From Erinaceus europaeus (Eukaryota; Chordata; Mammalia; Eulipotyphla; Erinaceidae), in assembly GCF_950295315.1 (NCBI RefSeq), contig NC_080164.1, positions 113,656,890 to 113,720,889 of the forward strand: a DNA stretch of 64,000 nucleotides. Reading direction: 5' to 3'. Below the pieces are notes generated by a model, which ran no database searches, was not told the origin of the DNA, and saw only the letters and a list, made by a program, of their open reading frames with translations. The translations under genes and the position numbers were made by a program. Below, one piece after another: positions 1-9,642 of the stretch; position 1 is the first letter of the stretch; each line of letters begins with the position of its first letter.

Positions 1-810
1 GTCTCTCTCTTTCCAGAGTGGGGATGGGCTCTGTGGAAGCGGAGCTCCAAGACACATTGGTGGAATTCATCTGTCCGGGGAAATCTAGTCACATCCTGCT
101 AGCATCTGGAACCTGGTGGCTGAAAAGAGAGTTAACACACAAATCCAAACAAATTGTTGAACAATCATGGACCTAAAGGCTGAAATAGTGCAGATGAAGT
201 GTTGAGGGGGTCCTCCATTTTGTCAATAGCTAGTAGGCATATTTTAGTTATATTTCAAAGGGTCTGTAGCTATACAAGTGTTGTGGATTTTTGTTTGTTT
301 GTTTTTGCCTGAGCCTGAAATCTGATATGCAGGTGGATCCAAGTTATTTTCTGGGGAGATGATGTCGTGGCTGGGAAAAGGACCAGAAAGCTGGATCAGG
401 GAAGATAGTAGCTCCCTAATGTGGGAAAGGGGTATAAGTATTGTTGACTGTAAACCCCATCGATTTGATGTGATCTGGGGCCCATAATTAGCTTAGGAGC
501 CTGTGTGACCTCTGCATGCCTGTAGATCTGAGCTCACATTCTGTGGTCATGAGTAGGAACATTCCAAGCTGCCCCAATATCAGGACCTATCTTCTTCAGG
601 TGTAGCATAGAGTATATTGTCGAGCCTCACTTCAGAGGATGGAACATTCTCTACCATTGTTGATCCAGGTTGAGGGCAAGGTCCTATGGGGACCCACAAA
701 GGGGTTCCTGATAGAAGTGACCGGTATCAGTGGAGAGAGTGATTTATTCAAGTTCTAGGCCCATCAAATCTGGGAATCTCAGGATTCCCTGATTAGGGCC
801 CTAGAACTTA
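1..810 (-). mobile_element. L1-B 3' UTR fragment, antisense
   Basis: The first 230 bases align by eye with 7345-7560 (shared 'ggaagcggagctc', 'ggaacctggtggctgaaaag', 'gcagatgaagtgttg'). Bases about 705-790 align with 11363-11490 ('gagagagtgatttattc' and 'gggaatctcaggattcc'). The middle (about 275-690) is absent from both other copies, so this is the longest version of the 3' UTR in the window. Assignment to L1 rests on 7105-8423, where the same sequence is directly joined to an ORF2 end. No coding potential. The left end is cut by the window edge. Confidence 0.7.
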
Positions 811-1843
811 TACAATATTTTAAGGACTAATTTGCAAAGAATTTTTAGAGTAGTAAGCTTTACATTGGTAGCTAGAAAGAGATGATAGCTTGCAAGAGAT
901 TTAAAGAGAATGTAGTAGAACTACAAAGTATGCTGATGAACTCTGTCAGACATGTCTGGGCAAGTATAATGAAGGACACCAGTGATAAAAACAAAGAAGA
1001 AGGAAGTTAAAGAGTTATTGCAGAACATTGATCTGTAATTCAGGGTGTCCATAGAATGTTGAGGGGAGGTGCAGGTGAAGAAAGAAGAGGACACAAGGAT
1101 GGGTTTTTAGAAAAATATAAAAAGGAAGTTGGATGTTTTATTTCATTACTCCAAAGTTATTTCCTCAGGGGAATTATCCAAAAGGAAGTTCTTCCTAAGC
1201 ATCTGTGGAAGATGAAGATGCTCTAGAGAGGCGCCAAGGATTTGGATTCCTATATGAAAGAGTGGCACAGATGAGATCTTTGAAAGACCATGGAAAAAGG
1301 ATGTTGGGGTGGGGGCGGGAGGCATTGAGAGTACTGTCTTGAAGAGGAACAGAGTCAGAAATGGAGAAAAGGCTTCAAAGATAGAAAATAAGTCAGGAAA
1401 GAAATAAAATGGTCAAGTGTAGTGTTAGAGCAAGAAGAAAGAAATGAATTGGGGTGTAGTCAGTGGAGTGTCATTTGCTATGGTCTTAAGTACAGCCCTG
1501 TGACTTTCTTCAGAGATTGAACAGCAAATACTCATGTTCCTCTTTCTCCACCTTTCTCTCTCTACTTAGTAGTGTGAGTGTTGATCACTCTAGAGATCTA
1601 TTTTGTTGACTATAAGTCAGGAGAAGACCCAGATAAAACTGACTGATAGAGTAGGATCCCTGACACTGGAGATAAGCACTGTTCAAACTTGATGCTAAAA
1701 AAGATATTTTGAAAGGCTTACACTGACCAAACTTTCCTCTACACCATATACTTTTCAAACCTGCAGAGTGATTTCAGGTTCATTGTTGTGCTCCTGTCAT
1801 CTTCTGATTTGTTCCCAGCCATCTGGAAAAATAGATAAATTCA
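811..1843. other. Unique non-coding stretch, nothing recognised
   Basis: About 1 kb of purine-rich, non-repetitive sequence without an open frame of note. It contains no SINE head, L1 segment, microsatellite or exon-like block that I can recognise. Confidence 0.4.
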
Positions 1844-2054
1844 AGCACTACAATTTTTAAAAAAAATTTCTTTATTGGGGAATTAATGGTTTACAGTCGA
1901 CACTAAAATACAATATGCATACCATTTCTCAGTTTTCCTCATAACCATTCAGCCTCCACTGGGTCCTTCGCTGCCATCATATTCCAGGACCTGAACCCTC
2001 CCCCCACCCCAGAGTCTTACTTTGGTGCAATACACCAACAGCACTCCAATTTTT
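1844..2054 (-). mobile_element. L1-A 3' end (5'-truncated copy) with TSD
   Basis: Antisense L1-A 3' UTR (1859-2039) starts with the A-tail read as T/A-rich sequence, then 'tttctttattgggg', and ends at 'ggtgcaatacaccaac'. It is flanked by 15-bp direct repeats at 1844-1858 (agcactacaattttt) and 2040-2054 (agcactccaattttt) with one mismatch. This is a target-site duplication that fixes both ends. Copies of the same 3' end occur at 4429, 6503, 39340 and 62754 (minus) and at 19566 and 42296 (plus). Confidence 0.85.
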
Positions 2055-2189
2055 GTTGTTAAAATCTTTACCTATATTCCTCTTCATTTCATGTTGCTGG
2101 ACAAGATAAATAATAATGAAATACCCAAACTGTAGACATTTTGTGACAGTGACAAGAGAATTGAGATGGTTAAGGCATAGAAAGAATCA

Positions 2190-2415
2190 CAAATAAGCCA
2201 GAAAGAGAAGGATGAATATGGGATGATCTCACTCATAGATAGGAGTTGAAAACTAAGAACAGAAGGGAAAACACAAATCAGAACATGGTGTATTATACCA
2301 AAGTAAAAGACTCTGGGGTGGAGGGATTGCTAAGATCCTAAAACATGACAATGAAAGAGGACCTAGGTGGGAGGTTAGAGTGTTAATCCCCTCCAACAAA
2401 ATAAAAAAAGAAAAA
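2190..2415 (+). mobile_element. L1-A-like 3' end fragment, sense
   Basis: 'aagagaaggatgaatatggg', 'gatctcactcatagatagg' and 'ccaaagtaaaagactctggg' follow the same order as in the L1 3' end at 19520-19780. It ends in an A-rich tail near 2400-2420. Divergence and lost segments suggest an older copy. Confidence 0.7.
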
Positions 2416-2570
2416 AGACATAGAATTCACTGTCCTAAGAGACTAGATCTAGACAAGTTTAAGGAATCTATTTCCTAATGACCTGTGCTCTGAGACTGAA
2501 TGCTTTAAAGAGATTTCTCCATATTTTAATACTGTTACTTTTATAGTTTTAATTTTCGTTATTCACTGAA

Positions 2571-2647
2571 TTATTCACTGATTAACCAGAGTTCTTTGTA
2601 GGGAACACAAGTGATCTCTTACATATGAATTTTTAGTCAGAACTGAA
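2571..2647 (+). repeat. Direct repeat copy 1 (partner 4320-4395)
   Basis: About 77 bases are repeated in the same orientation 1.75 kb downstream with about 10 differences. The cores 'gttctttgtagggaaca' and 'agtgatctctt' are shared. It does not belong to any repeat family I recognise. Confidence 0.7.
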
Positions 2648-2707
2648 AATTGATTGGACATCTGTTTACAATATTATAAAATTTTGGGGGCAGAGTTTTT
2701 CACACCT

Positions 2708-2727
2708 CTGTGTGTGTGTGTGTCTCT

Positions 2728-2769
<42 letters not shown>
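2708..2769 (+). repeat. (TG)n microsatellite interrupted by TCTCTC
   Basis: Pure TG dinucleotides are broken once by a short TC run. The Cys-Val repeat ORFs over it are translation artefacts. Confidence 0.97.
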
Positions 2770-2771
<2 letters not shown>

Positions 2772-3062
2772 AACTCACCACATCTACCACCACAGTTATG
2801 GTGCCATCACAACACATCACACCATGGTCTCTGTTACAGACAATTATGACCCAGTGTTAGGTTTCCAGAAGAGATGCCCAAAGATGAATTGAGACATGTG
2901 TACTACATTTATTACAGAGTTTAGACATCAGAGACTGACAGAAATATACTGTTCATAGAAAGAAAACTGGCAGGTAGGGAAGATACATATATAACCTGGA
3001 AACAATACCATCACCATCAGCTGACACTGAATACTTACCAAGCATCATGATAAGCATTTTAA

Positions 3063-3268
3063 TAACTGTTATTTATTTATTTATTTATTTATTGGCTAGA
3101 GATAGAGATAAATTGAAAGGGAAGTGGAAGTAGAGAGGTAGAGACAAGGAGACGCTGGCTGCTCGACTTCAGCACTTATGAAACTTCCACCCTGCAAGCG
3201 GCCTTGAATCCAGGTCCTTACACACTGTAGTTTGTGTGTTCAGCCAGGTGCATCACCACTTGGCCCCC
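3063..3268 (-). mobile_element. H1 SINE, antisense
   Basis: A tail of TTTA units at the left is followed by body landmarks 'cttccaccctgcaag' and 'gaatccaggtccttacacac'. The tRNA-like head ends at 'cagccaggtgcatcaccact'. This is the usual hedgehog tRNA-derived SINE in reverse, sitting inside MIR sequence. Confidence 0.85.
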
Positions 3269-3353
3269 AGGATAAGTTTTTTATCTCAATTATTTCTATC
3301 ACTTTCAGCTCTCAGGTGGGAAAACAAAGCTTCGGGAGTTCAGTGGGCATGTC

Positions 3354-3560
3354 GAACAGGCCATGGCCGGTGCGCCGCTATGCTCCATCGCTGGGGAGCC
3401 AGAGACGACCCAAACTGCCTCTGCGGCTACAGACAGACTATGACCCACATGGTCAACGACTGCCACCTCTCCAGATTCAAAGGAGGTCTCGAAACTTTAC
3501 ATCAGGCTCAACCTGATGCTGTTGACTGGCTACGGAAGAAGGGCAAACGCTAGAAGAAGA
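3354..3560 (+). mobile_element. Insertion encoding C-terminal tail of a non-L1 reverse transcriptase
   Basis: An insertion of 207 bases is bounded by perfect 12-bp direct repeats 'agtgggcatgtc' (3342-3353 and 3561-3572). It encodes about 66 unbroken codons starting RTGHGRC and ending at a TAG (3551-3553), followed at once by a short AAG/AGA-type tail. The peptide contains CLCGYRQTMTHMVNDC, that is Cys-x-Cys-x7-His-x4-Cys. This is the zinc-knuckle-like motif found at the C-terminus of several non-LTR retrotransposon polymerases of the Jockey, I or RTE kind; I cannot say which clade. L1 in this window has a different motif (CWRGCG..LHC). The base composition is visibly richer in GC than the flanks. 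It looks like a severely 5'-truncated LINE copy with almost no 3' UTR. The alternative is a SINE that borrowed a LINE 3' end. The insertion event is very well supported; the family is inferred. Confidence 0.8.
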
Positions 3561-3670
3561 AGTGGGCATGTCCAAGGTCATACAAGTAAATGGTGTGAGC
3601 AGGATTTGAGTTAACTTCTGGCTAACCTCAAAGTCCATAACCAAAACTCCTGTACTGAAAAATACCTTGA

Positions 3671-4428
3671 ATATTACAAAAAATCCCACAAAAGCATTCT
3701 GAACAACAATTGTTTATTATTGCACCATCACAACCAGGTATGAGACTATGGCTAGTCTAGAAAGGTTACATTTGCAAAATGTAACATCTTCTTCCTGAGT
3801 GAGTGTCCCTCCTCACTGTGGTGAGCTCAAAAGTAATAGCTTTGCCAGTCACGACACTTGCCATTTGGCTGGAGGCAGTGAAACAGCTCTGCCTGGACCA
3901 CAAGCTCAACAGCTGTTCACATTTACACAGTAGGTGAAAATTTATATTTAAAAAATAGTGGCTCATAAAGAAAGAATATGGAACAATGACAACTAAAAAA
4001 AGAAGGAATAATTTTATTCATGAAAAATGAACTGGTGATACATGATTTTCTTAAGCACAACGTGTTGCAGCACTAAAAAATCGTGTCTTTAATTAATTCT
4101 GCCTAACATGAAAGGAATAATGTCACCCATATCAAAAATTGTTGAATAAAGCAAAAATGTGTGAAAGATATACTCACTGATGTTACTCATAAAGAAGGGT
4201 TATCTACTGGTCAATACACCACCATTATTTCTTAGTTAGGAGTATTACAATTGAAAAATAGACAATGGTTATAACAACCTAGTGTGATTCTCCATAAAAT
4301 ATACTTTATTGGACAGAAATTATTCACTGATCAGCTAGAGTTCTTTGTAGGGAACATAAGTGATCTCTTCAATATGAACTTTTAGTCAGAGCTAAAGAGC
4401 CACCCAAGAGAGTGTCATGCCATTTAAA
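3671..4428. other. Non-coding stretch with direct-repeat copy 2 near its end
   Basis: AT-rich unique sequence. The only internal structure I see is the second copy of the 77-bp direct repeat at 4320-4395. No gene or recognised repeat. Confidence 0.4.
4320..4395 (+). repeat. Direct repeat copy 2 (partner 2571-2647)
   Basis: Same orientation and order as copy 1, about 87% identical by eye. The surrounding bases differ on both sides, so the similarity is confined to this block. Confidence 0.7.
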
Positions 4429-4626
4429 AAAAAATTTCTTTATTGGAGGATTAATGTTTTACAGTTGACAGTAAATACAGTAGTTTGTACACGCATAACA
4501 CTTCTCAGTTTTCCACACAACAATACAACCCCTAGTAGGTCCTCTGCCATCCTGTTCCAGGACCTGAACTCACCCTTACCCACCCACCCACCCCAGAGTC
4601 TTTTACTTTGGTGCAATACACCAAAC
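4429..4626 (-). mobile_element. L1-A 3' end, antisense, 5'-truncated
   Basis: It begins with an A-tail in reverse and 'tttctttattgg' and ends at 'ttggtgcaatacacc'. Possible imperfect target duplication: 'catgccattt' at the left and 'cataccctttt' at the right. Confidence 0.8.
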
Positions 4627-5460
4627 ATCATACCCTTTTACTTCTCCTGCAAACACACTAGCATTGAGTATTGGGCATTACCTTAGGGTCCAGAATGGGA
4701 TCACACATACATTCTGCTTCTGTACAAACACCCTGTTTGGCCGATGAGAAAGTTCAGATGCTCAAAGGCAGAACTGGTAAACAAGTTTAGATTTCAAATT
4801 CTCCACCTGAGTTCTCTGCCACCATCTCTTGTGCCCTCTCTACAGCATGCTTTTACCAGAAACAGATAGCAACTCTTCTCAGTAAATTGTATATACCAGA
4901 ACATTGTGCTAGTTTTACATGGGGATGAATTTTCAAGTAGGTAAAAGGCAGCTTCACTTTATGCTTGCTTGTAGCTGATCAAGGAGGGACGATGGCTTGC
5001 AGCTGTGCAGGGAGGGCTCAGCCATGATCCTGTGCTTTGGCAGTCACAAGAGAACATCTAATGTTGATTCAGAGGAGAGTCTGAGCATATGAGAAAGTAC
5101 AGAGGGGACTGCTGATAGTTTTTCCAGCTGCACAGAATGCTATTCCCTGGACTTTGCAACTTTGGAAGGAGCCCTTCAGGTATTTTGAGAACAAGCATGT
5201 CCTCTGGTGTTTTGTTTTTTATTTAAGTCAATGCTCCTGCCAATTACAAAAAAAATTCTGTTTGAGAAGAGTTCTGATAAATTCATGGTTCCCTTTTCAT
5301 TTTCACTCCATATATTTCCTTTATGCCAAATAATAATCCGGTACCGCTTATAGCTTGTTATAGGCAATGCCACTAGTCCATTCTCAGTTTAAGTATTAGA
5401 TTAGATGGGATTTTTTATTTTGGTAAATTTGCTTTTGTTCCTCTACTATAAGCAGTCAGT
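4627..5460. other. Unique non-coding stretch
   Basis: No coding frame with homology and no young repeat. Around 4735-4820 there is a faint antisense MIR-like run (gatgagaaag, cagaactgg, tctgccacc), too degraded to call firmly. Confidence 0.3.
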
Positions 5461-5464
5461 CAAA

Positions 5465-5690
5465 AATATTCATAAACACTCATAAACAGAAGTTGAGAGA
5501 GACGAACAGAAAGGGGAATGCAAAGCAGACATTGACAAGTTTGGAGTATTGCACCAAAGTGAGGGCAAGGGTAGATTTTCAGCTTCACTATAAGGGTGTG
5601 GGGGTAGGGACACAGAACTTTGGTGGCAGGAATGGTGTTAATATATACTCCTATATAATGTATACTCCTAACCACAAGTAAAAAAAATAA
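5465..5690 (+). mobile_element. Old L1 3' end, sense
   Basis: 'cactcataaacagaagttga', 'gtattgcaccaaagtgaggg' and 'actttggtggcaggaatggtg' follow the order seen in the other L1 3' UTRs here. It is divergent and lacks a clean A-tail, so it predates the L1-A and L1-B copies. Confidence 0.6.
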
Positions 5691-5699
5691 GTTAAAAAT

Positions 5700-6494
5700 G
5701 TATTAATTATGCTTATTGTGGGACTAGGACTGTTCTGGTAATAAAGAAAATGTCTTTGCTCCCATGGGATTTGTAATTATAACTTGGTGAAGATACAAGT
5801 AATATATATGAAACAGATGACTTTTTTTAAGGTAGTATTTAAATAGTAAACTATGTCTCACTTAGTTCAATGCCAGAGAATTTTAGAGAAGAAAATAGTT
5901 CAATTTCAAAACTGACTAGACTCTGGAGAGGTAGAATAGGGATGGAGGAGGAGGAATGACATTCTCTGTAAGGAGAATATGTGCAAAATGCAATAAATTG
6001 GAGTAAACTTTGTGCAAGAGTGAATGGCTGGCTTGGAAAATGGGCTTTGAGAATAAGTGGGAAAAAAGGAGTGGCCAGGCCACACTTACCCCGAAACTCA
6101 AAATAGGATATTTGTTTTGTTTGAAAAGGGCAAAGAGACTTTTCAGGTCATACGTCTCACAGGTGTAAGCAACCCACGTAGATGACTTTTCAGGTAAGTC
6201 GAAGCACTTCTGGAAGCTGTGCTGCTTTACATGCTGGCCGGGAGTTTGGGAGATGGGAGTGGACTTAGTTGGGTTAGGATTTGTATTGTGATGTGATACC
6301 ATCTGGTGGGTGGCGAAACTGACCAGGAGCCTGCCCAATACCTCGATCTAATCGAGCTGGGAGAGGGTAGGAGAGGAAAGGAAGTAAAACTAATAGATTT
6401 GCTGAGGACAAACACACAAGGAAGTTCAAGGAGAGAGATGGAAGATAATAGAAATGGGAAAGCACTAGGAATTGAAGTGCCTAGGCTGGTGGAG
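5700..6494. other. Non-coding stretch with a possible old L2-like relic
   Basis: 5710-5830 and 5930-6050 show phrases reminiscent of an ancient L2/MER-type repeat ('gactgttctggtaataaag', 'gagtgaatggctggctt'). This is a weak call. The rest (6050-6494) is unique. The 140-residue minus-strand ORF at 5916-6338 shows no recognisable domain and is treated as chance. Confidence 0.3.
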
Positions 6495-6683
6495 GGTTGA
6501 GTGATTTTTTTTTTTTTAATTTCTTTATTGGGGGTTTAATGGTTTATAGTCAACAGTAAAATACAATAGTTTGTACATGCAAAACATCCTCCAGTTTTCG
6601 ACATAACAATACAACCCCCACTTGGTCCTCCTCTGCCATCATGTTCCAGGATCTGAACCCTTCCCCAACACCAGAGGTTGAGT
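6495..6683 (-). mobile_element. L1-A 3' end, antisense, with 8-bp TSD
   Basis: The insertion (6503-6675) starts with a T-run and 'tttctttattgggg' and ends in the C-rich part of the L1-A 3' UTR. It is flanked by 'ggttgagt' at 6495-6502 and 6676-6683. Confidence 0.8.
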
Positions 6684-6880
6684 TCTTTTGGCTTCTAAAA
6701 CAACTTTGTCAAGTTTTAGATAGTGTTTAGCATTAATTAATCCAAGGTCCTCTTCAAATGCTTTCTCTTCTAAAAAGACTTTATAACCTTCCTACGTTAA
6801 TCATATTCAACAAAAATGATTGATTATAAATCTCTACTTTTGAATTCGCATCACTTTTTAATATGAGTGTATGAGATTGT

Positions 6881-7061
6881 GGGGGACAGGCAGTGGTGTA
6901 TCTAACACATGTTGCAATGCAGAAGGAGCTGGGTTCAAGCTCCTGGTCTCCACCTGTGTGGGTGTGTGTATGTGTGTGGGGTTCACAAGCAATGAAGCTG
7001 TGCTGCAGGTGTCACTTTCTCTCTCTCTCCCTCTGTATCTCACTTTCCTCTCTTAATTTCT
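6881..7061 (+). mobile_element. H1 SINE, 5' part, interrupted by L1
   Basis: Head 'caggcagtggtg', B-box region 'gggttcaagctcctggtctc' and body 'gtgctgcaggtgtcac', up to 'ctctcttaatttct'. The element resumes at 9192 with 'gtctctaaccagtaaataa' and its AAATA-type tail (to about 9248). The intervening 2.1 kb is the twin-primed L1. Confidence 0.88.
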
Positions 7062-7104
7062 TTTTTTCCTTTTTTTTCCTTTCTTTTTCTTTATTATTAT
7101 TATA

Positions 7105-8423
7105 TTTTATTTAAGAAAGGAGACATTAACAAAACCATAGAATAAGAGCGGTACAGTTCCACAATTCCCATAACCCGATCTCCATATCCCATCCCTTCCC
7201 CTGATAGCCTTCCCATTCTCTATCTCTCTGGGAGTATGGATCCAGGGTCCTTGTGGGTTGCAAAGGGTGGAAGGTCTGGCTTCTGTAATTGCTTCCCCGC
7301 TGAACATGGGTGTTGACTGGTTGATCCATACTCCCAGTCTGCCTCTCTCTTTCCCTAGTAGGGTGGGTCTCTGGGGAAGCGGAGCTCTAGTACACATTGA
7401 TGGGGTAGTCTGGTCAGCATCTTGTTGGCAACCGGAACCTGGTGGCTGAAAAGAGAGTTAACATACAAAGCCAAACAAACTGTTGACCAATCATGGACCT
7501 GAAGACTGGAATACTGCAGATGAAGTGTTGGGGGTATTCCCTGCATGCTCTTGTGTACTTTTGCTTTCAGGTATATATTTTTCCCCTAGTTTATGGGCAC
7601 GTGTGAACCTATGCTCTATCTCAGGGGACCTGGACTATATCTAGGTTTGGGGACTTTATTGGGAAGTGGACCACCTGGAATGGAATTAGAGAATACTATG
7701 AAAGGAAAGGTCTCACCCGAGTGATGAAGCTGAAGGGTTGTCATTCCACACCTGAAGTCTCTGGACACAGTCTGAAGTGAAGCATGTTGTGGTGGCACTC
7801 GTTGCATTGATTAGGTTGTGATCCGCGGATGCAATATTATTTTATTTGAATTGAGAGCAGCATGTAGGAAAGTGGGCCCCACCCTAAGGTTCCAGGACTG
7901 GGGGAAATATAGGCTCTATAGTGGAAATGTGAGGTTCCTGTTGTCTTAGGGTTCAAGAAGACAATGGATAGTTATTGTTATCATCACACTATTTGCTGTT
8001 TGGTTTAACTTTGGAAAGTCCCTTTGTTAGGGTTTGGGGTATAATACCCAGCATCTTGTATATAGCTGTGCTACCGGTTGATTCTGTTTTCCCTGGTCTA
8101 GGTTTTTGAGAGAGTCCACATATCAAAGACTCAGCCTATGTATTAAAAAGACTCATTCTGTGTTTTAAGAAGTTCTAGACATATGATCAATTTTTCCCCT
8201 CTCATATTAATTAAACAGTGGTTTATATGTTTACACTTTAATAGGAATGTACATAAACACCATTCCCACCACCAAAAGACTGTGTCCTACCCCCCACCCC
8301 CAACCCCCGTTGCACCAGGAAGCCCAATGGCCACCCTCCCCTTCACCACAGGATTTTTACATTGGTGCCCTGCTCTCAATTTAATCAGATCCTGCTTTTA
8401 GTTTCCCTTTCTGTTCTTCTTTT
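7105..8423 (-). other. L1-B 3' UTR of the twin-primed copy
   Basis: About 1.3 kb of non-coding sequence lies directly downstream of the ORF2 stop on the minus strand. Parts recur at 1-810, 11244-12500, 17638-17951 and 25239-25713. This copy physically links the long 3' UTR to L1 ORF2. It lacks the central block present at about 275-690. Confidence 0.8.
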
Positions 8424-8751
8424 TCAACTTCTGTTGATGAGTAGGGACATCCCATACTCATCTTTATCTTTCTGACTTAGCTGACTTAACATAATTCCTT
8501 CTAGCTCTGTCCAAGATGGGTCAGATAAGGTGGGCTCATTGTTCTTAATAGCTGCATAGTATTCCATTGTGTATATGTACCACAGCTTTCTCAGCCACTC
8601 ATTTGCTGTTGGGCATCTGGGTTCCTTCCAGGTTTTAACTATTATGAATTGTGCTGCTATGAACATAGATGTACACATATCTTTTTGGTTGGGCGTTATG
8701 GAATCCTTGGGGTATATCCCCAGGAGAGGAATTACTGGGTCATATGGAAGG
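8424..8751 (-). pseudogene. L1 ORF2 C-terminal fragment
   Basis: The last 110 or so residues of L1 ORF2p, from [15 protein letters not shown] through LWYIYTMEYYAAIKNNE to SLLINRS and a stop. This part lies downstream of the reverse transcriptase and the Cys-rich motif. It is open to its natural stop, but the ORF starts upstream of it in inverted sequence, so no ORF2 protein can be made. Confidence 0.9.
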
Positions 8752-9177
8752 TCTGCACAGCCAAAGAAACTATCACACAAACAAAGAGACCCCTCACAGA
8801 ATGGGAGAAGATCTTCACATGCCAAACATCAGACAAGAGACTAATCACCAAAATATACAAAGAACTCAGCAAATTTAGCACCAAAAAAGCAAATGACCCC
8901 ATCCAAATATGGGCAGAGGATATGAACAAGACTTTCACTTCAGAGGAGATCCAAAAGGCTAACAAACATATGAAAAACTGTTCCAGGTCGCTGATTGTCA
9001 GAGAAATGCAAATAAAGACAACATTGAGATACCATCTCACTCCTGTGAGAATGGCATACATCAAAAAGGACAGCAGCAACAAATGTTGGAGAGGCTGTGG
9101 GGACAGAGGAACCCTTTTGCACTGCTGGTGGGAATATAAATTGGTCCAGCCTCTCTGGAGAGCCTCTCTGGAGAACT
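8752..9177 (+). pseudogene. L1 ORF2 fragment, inverted by twin priming
   Basis: Sense-strand ORF2 from [13 protein letters not shown] through [19 protein letters not shown] to the Cys motif [14 protein letters not shown] and [12 protein letters not shown]. The reading is open, so few mutations have accumulated. The right end shows a small internal repeat of 'cctctctggaga' just before the target duplication. Confidence 0.88.
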
Positions 9178-9252
9178 CTCTCTTAATTTCTGTCTCTAAC
9201 CAGTAAATAAATAAATACATACATAAATGAATAAATCCTTTTAAAAAGGATT

Positions 9253-9378
9253 CTGCCCTGGGAAGTGGCACAGTGAAGCAATAAGTCCCTAAATTTGATC
9301 CCTGACATCGCATATGCCTGAGTGATGCTCTGGTTCTTTCTCCCTCTCTTTTATTCATAAATGAATAAAATATGTAAA
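9253..9378 (+). mobile_element. H3 SINE, sense
   Basis: 'gggaagtggcacagtg', 'gcctgagtgatgctctggtt' and a tail 'ttattcataaatgaataaaa'. The head is degraded. It directly follows the H1 SINE tail. Confidence 0.65.
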
Positions 9379-9389
9379 TATATATTTTT

Positions 9390-9455
9390 GCATCTAAGGG
9401 CCACATCTTGTTTGTAAGAGAGAGAGGGAAAGAGGGAGAGAGAGACACACACACA

Positions 9456-9490
<35 letters not shown>

Positions 9491-9605
9491 GAACTGTAAC
9501 ACAAGAACTCCCTTTAATGTAGTAGGGGTTAGGCTCAAACCTGGTTCCCACACATGGCAAAGCAGCAAACTATCCAAGTGAATTATTTTTTGGTCTCCTG
9601 CTTTC
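9390..9605 (-). mobile_element. H5 SINE, antisense, carrying a (CA)n
   Basis: 'gagagagggaaagaggg' and 'gggttaggctcaaacc' are followed by 'gcaaactatccaagtgaatt', the antisense tRNA-like head. A CA microsatellite (about 9443-9486) has grown inside the body. The 281-residue minus-strand ORF that crosses it is a chimera of repeats. Confidence 0.65.
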
Positions 9606-9642
9606 TTATATTTTATGATGTGCAGTGCTTATCAGGCTACCT

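Larger units (their letters stand above)
3000..3670 (-). mobile_element. MIR SINE, antisense, split by two insertions
   Basis: Pieces at about 3000-3062, 3269-3353 and 3573-3640 read in order as antisense MIR: 'accaagcatcatgataagc', then 'gggaaaacaaagcttcgggag', then 'ccaaggtcatacaagtaaa' and 'gcaggatttgag'. MIR is an ancient pan-mammalian tRNA-derived SINE. The reading is continuous once the H1 SINE (3063-3268) and the 207-bp insertion (3354-3560) are taken out, so both are younger than the MIR. Confidence 0.75.
7048..9191 (-). mobile_element. Twin-primed (5'-inverted) L1-B inserted in a SINE
   Basis: The insertion spans 7062-9177, with perfect 14-bp target duplications 'ctctcttaatttct' at 7048-7061 and 9178-9191. 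From the left, on the minus strand: T-rich A-tail (about 7062-7104), L1-B 3' UTR (7105-8423), and the ORF2 C-terminus from DLPYDP to its end (8424-8751). The remaining 8752-9177 encodes an upstream part of ORF2 ([16 protein letters not shown] to [11 protein letters not shown]) in the opposite orientation. The two pieces meet near 8752 and lack only a few ORF2 codons between them. This is the known structure made when a second primer starts inside the L1 RNA (twin priming). Confidence 0.93.

Noticed and set aside
2654..2892. Cys-Val-repeat ORFs
   Set aside because: Translation of a (TG)n microsatellite.
3236..3553. Host gene encoding the zinc-knuckle peptide
   Set aside because: The upstream half of the ORF is SINE and MIR sequence, and the coding part is confined to an insertion with a TSD, so it is a transposon piece.
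5916..6338. 140-codon minus-strand ORF
   Set aside because: No domain or homology recognised, compositionally ordinary, no promoter or splice context.
8732..9577. 281-codon minus-strand ORF, the longest not purely L1
   Set aside because: It reads across inverted L1, the SINE tail, two further SINEs and a (CA)n run (Cys-Val repeat). A chimera of repeats, not a gene.
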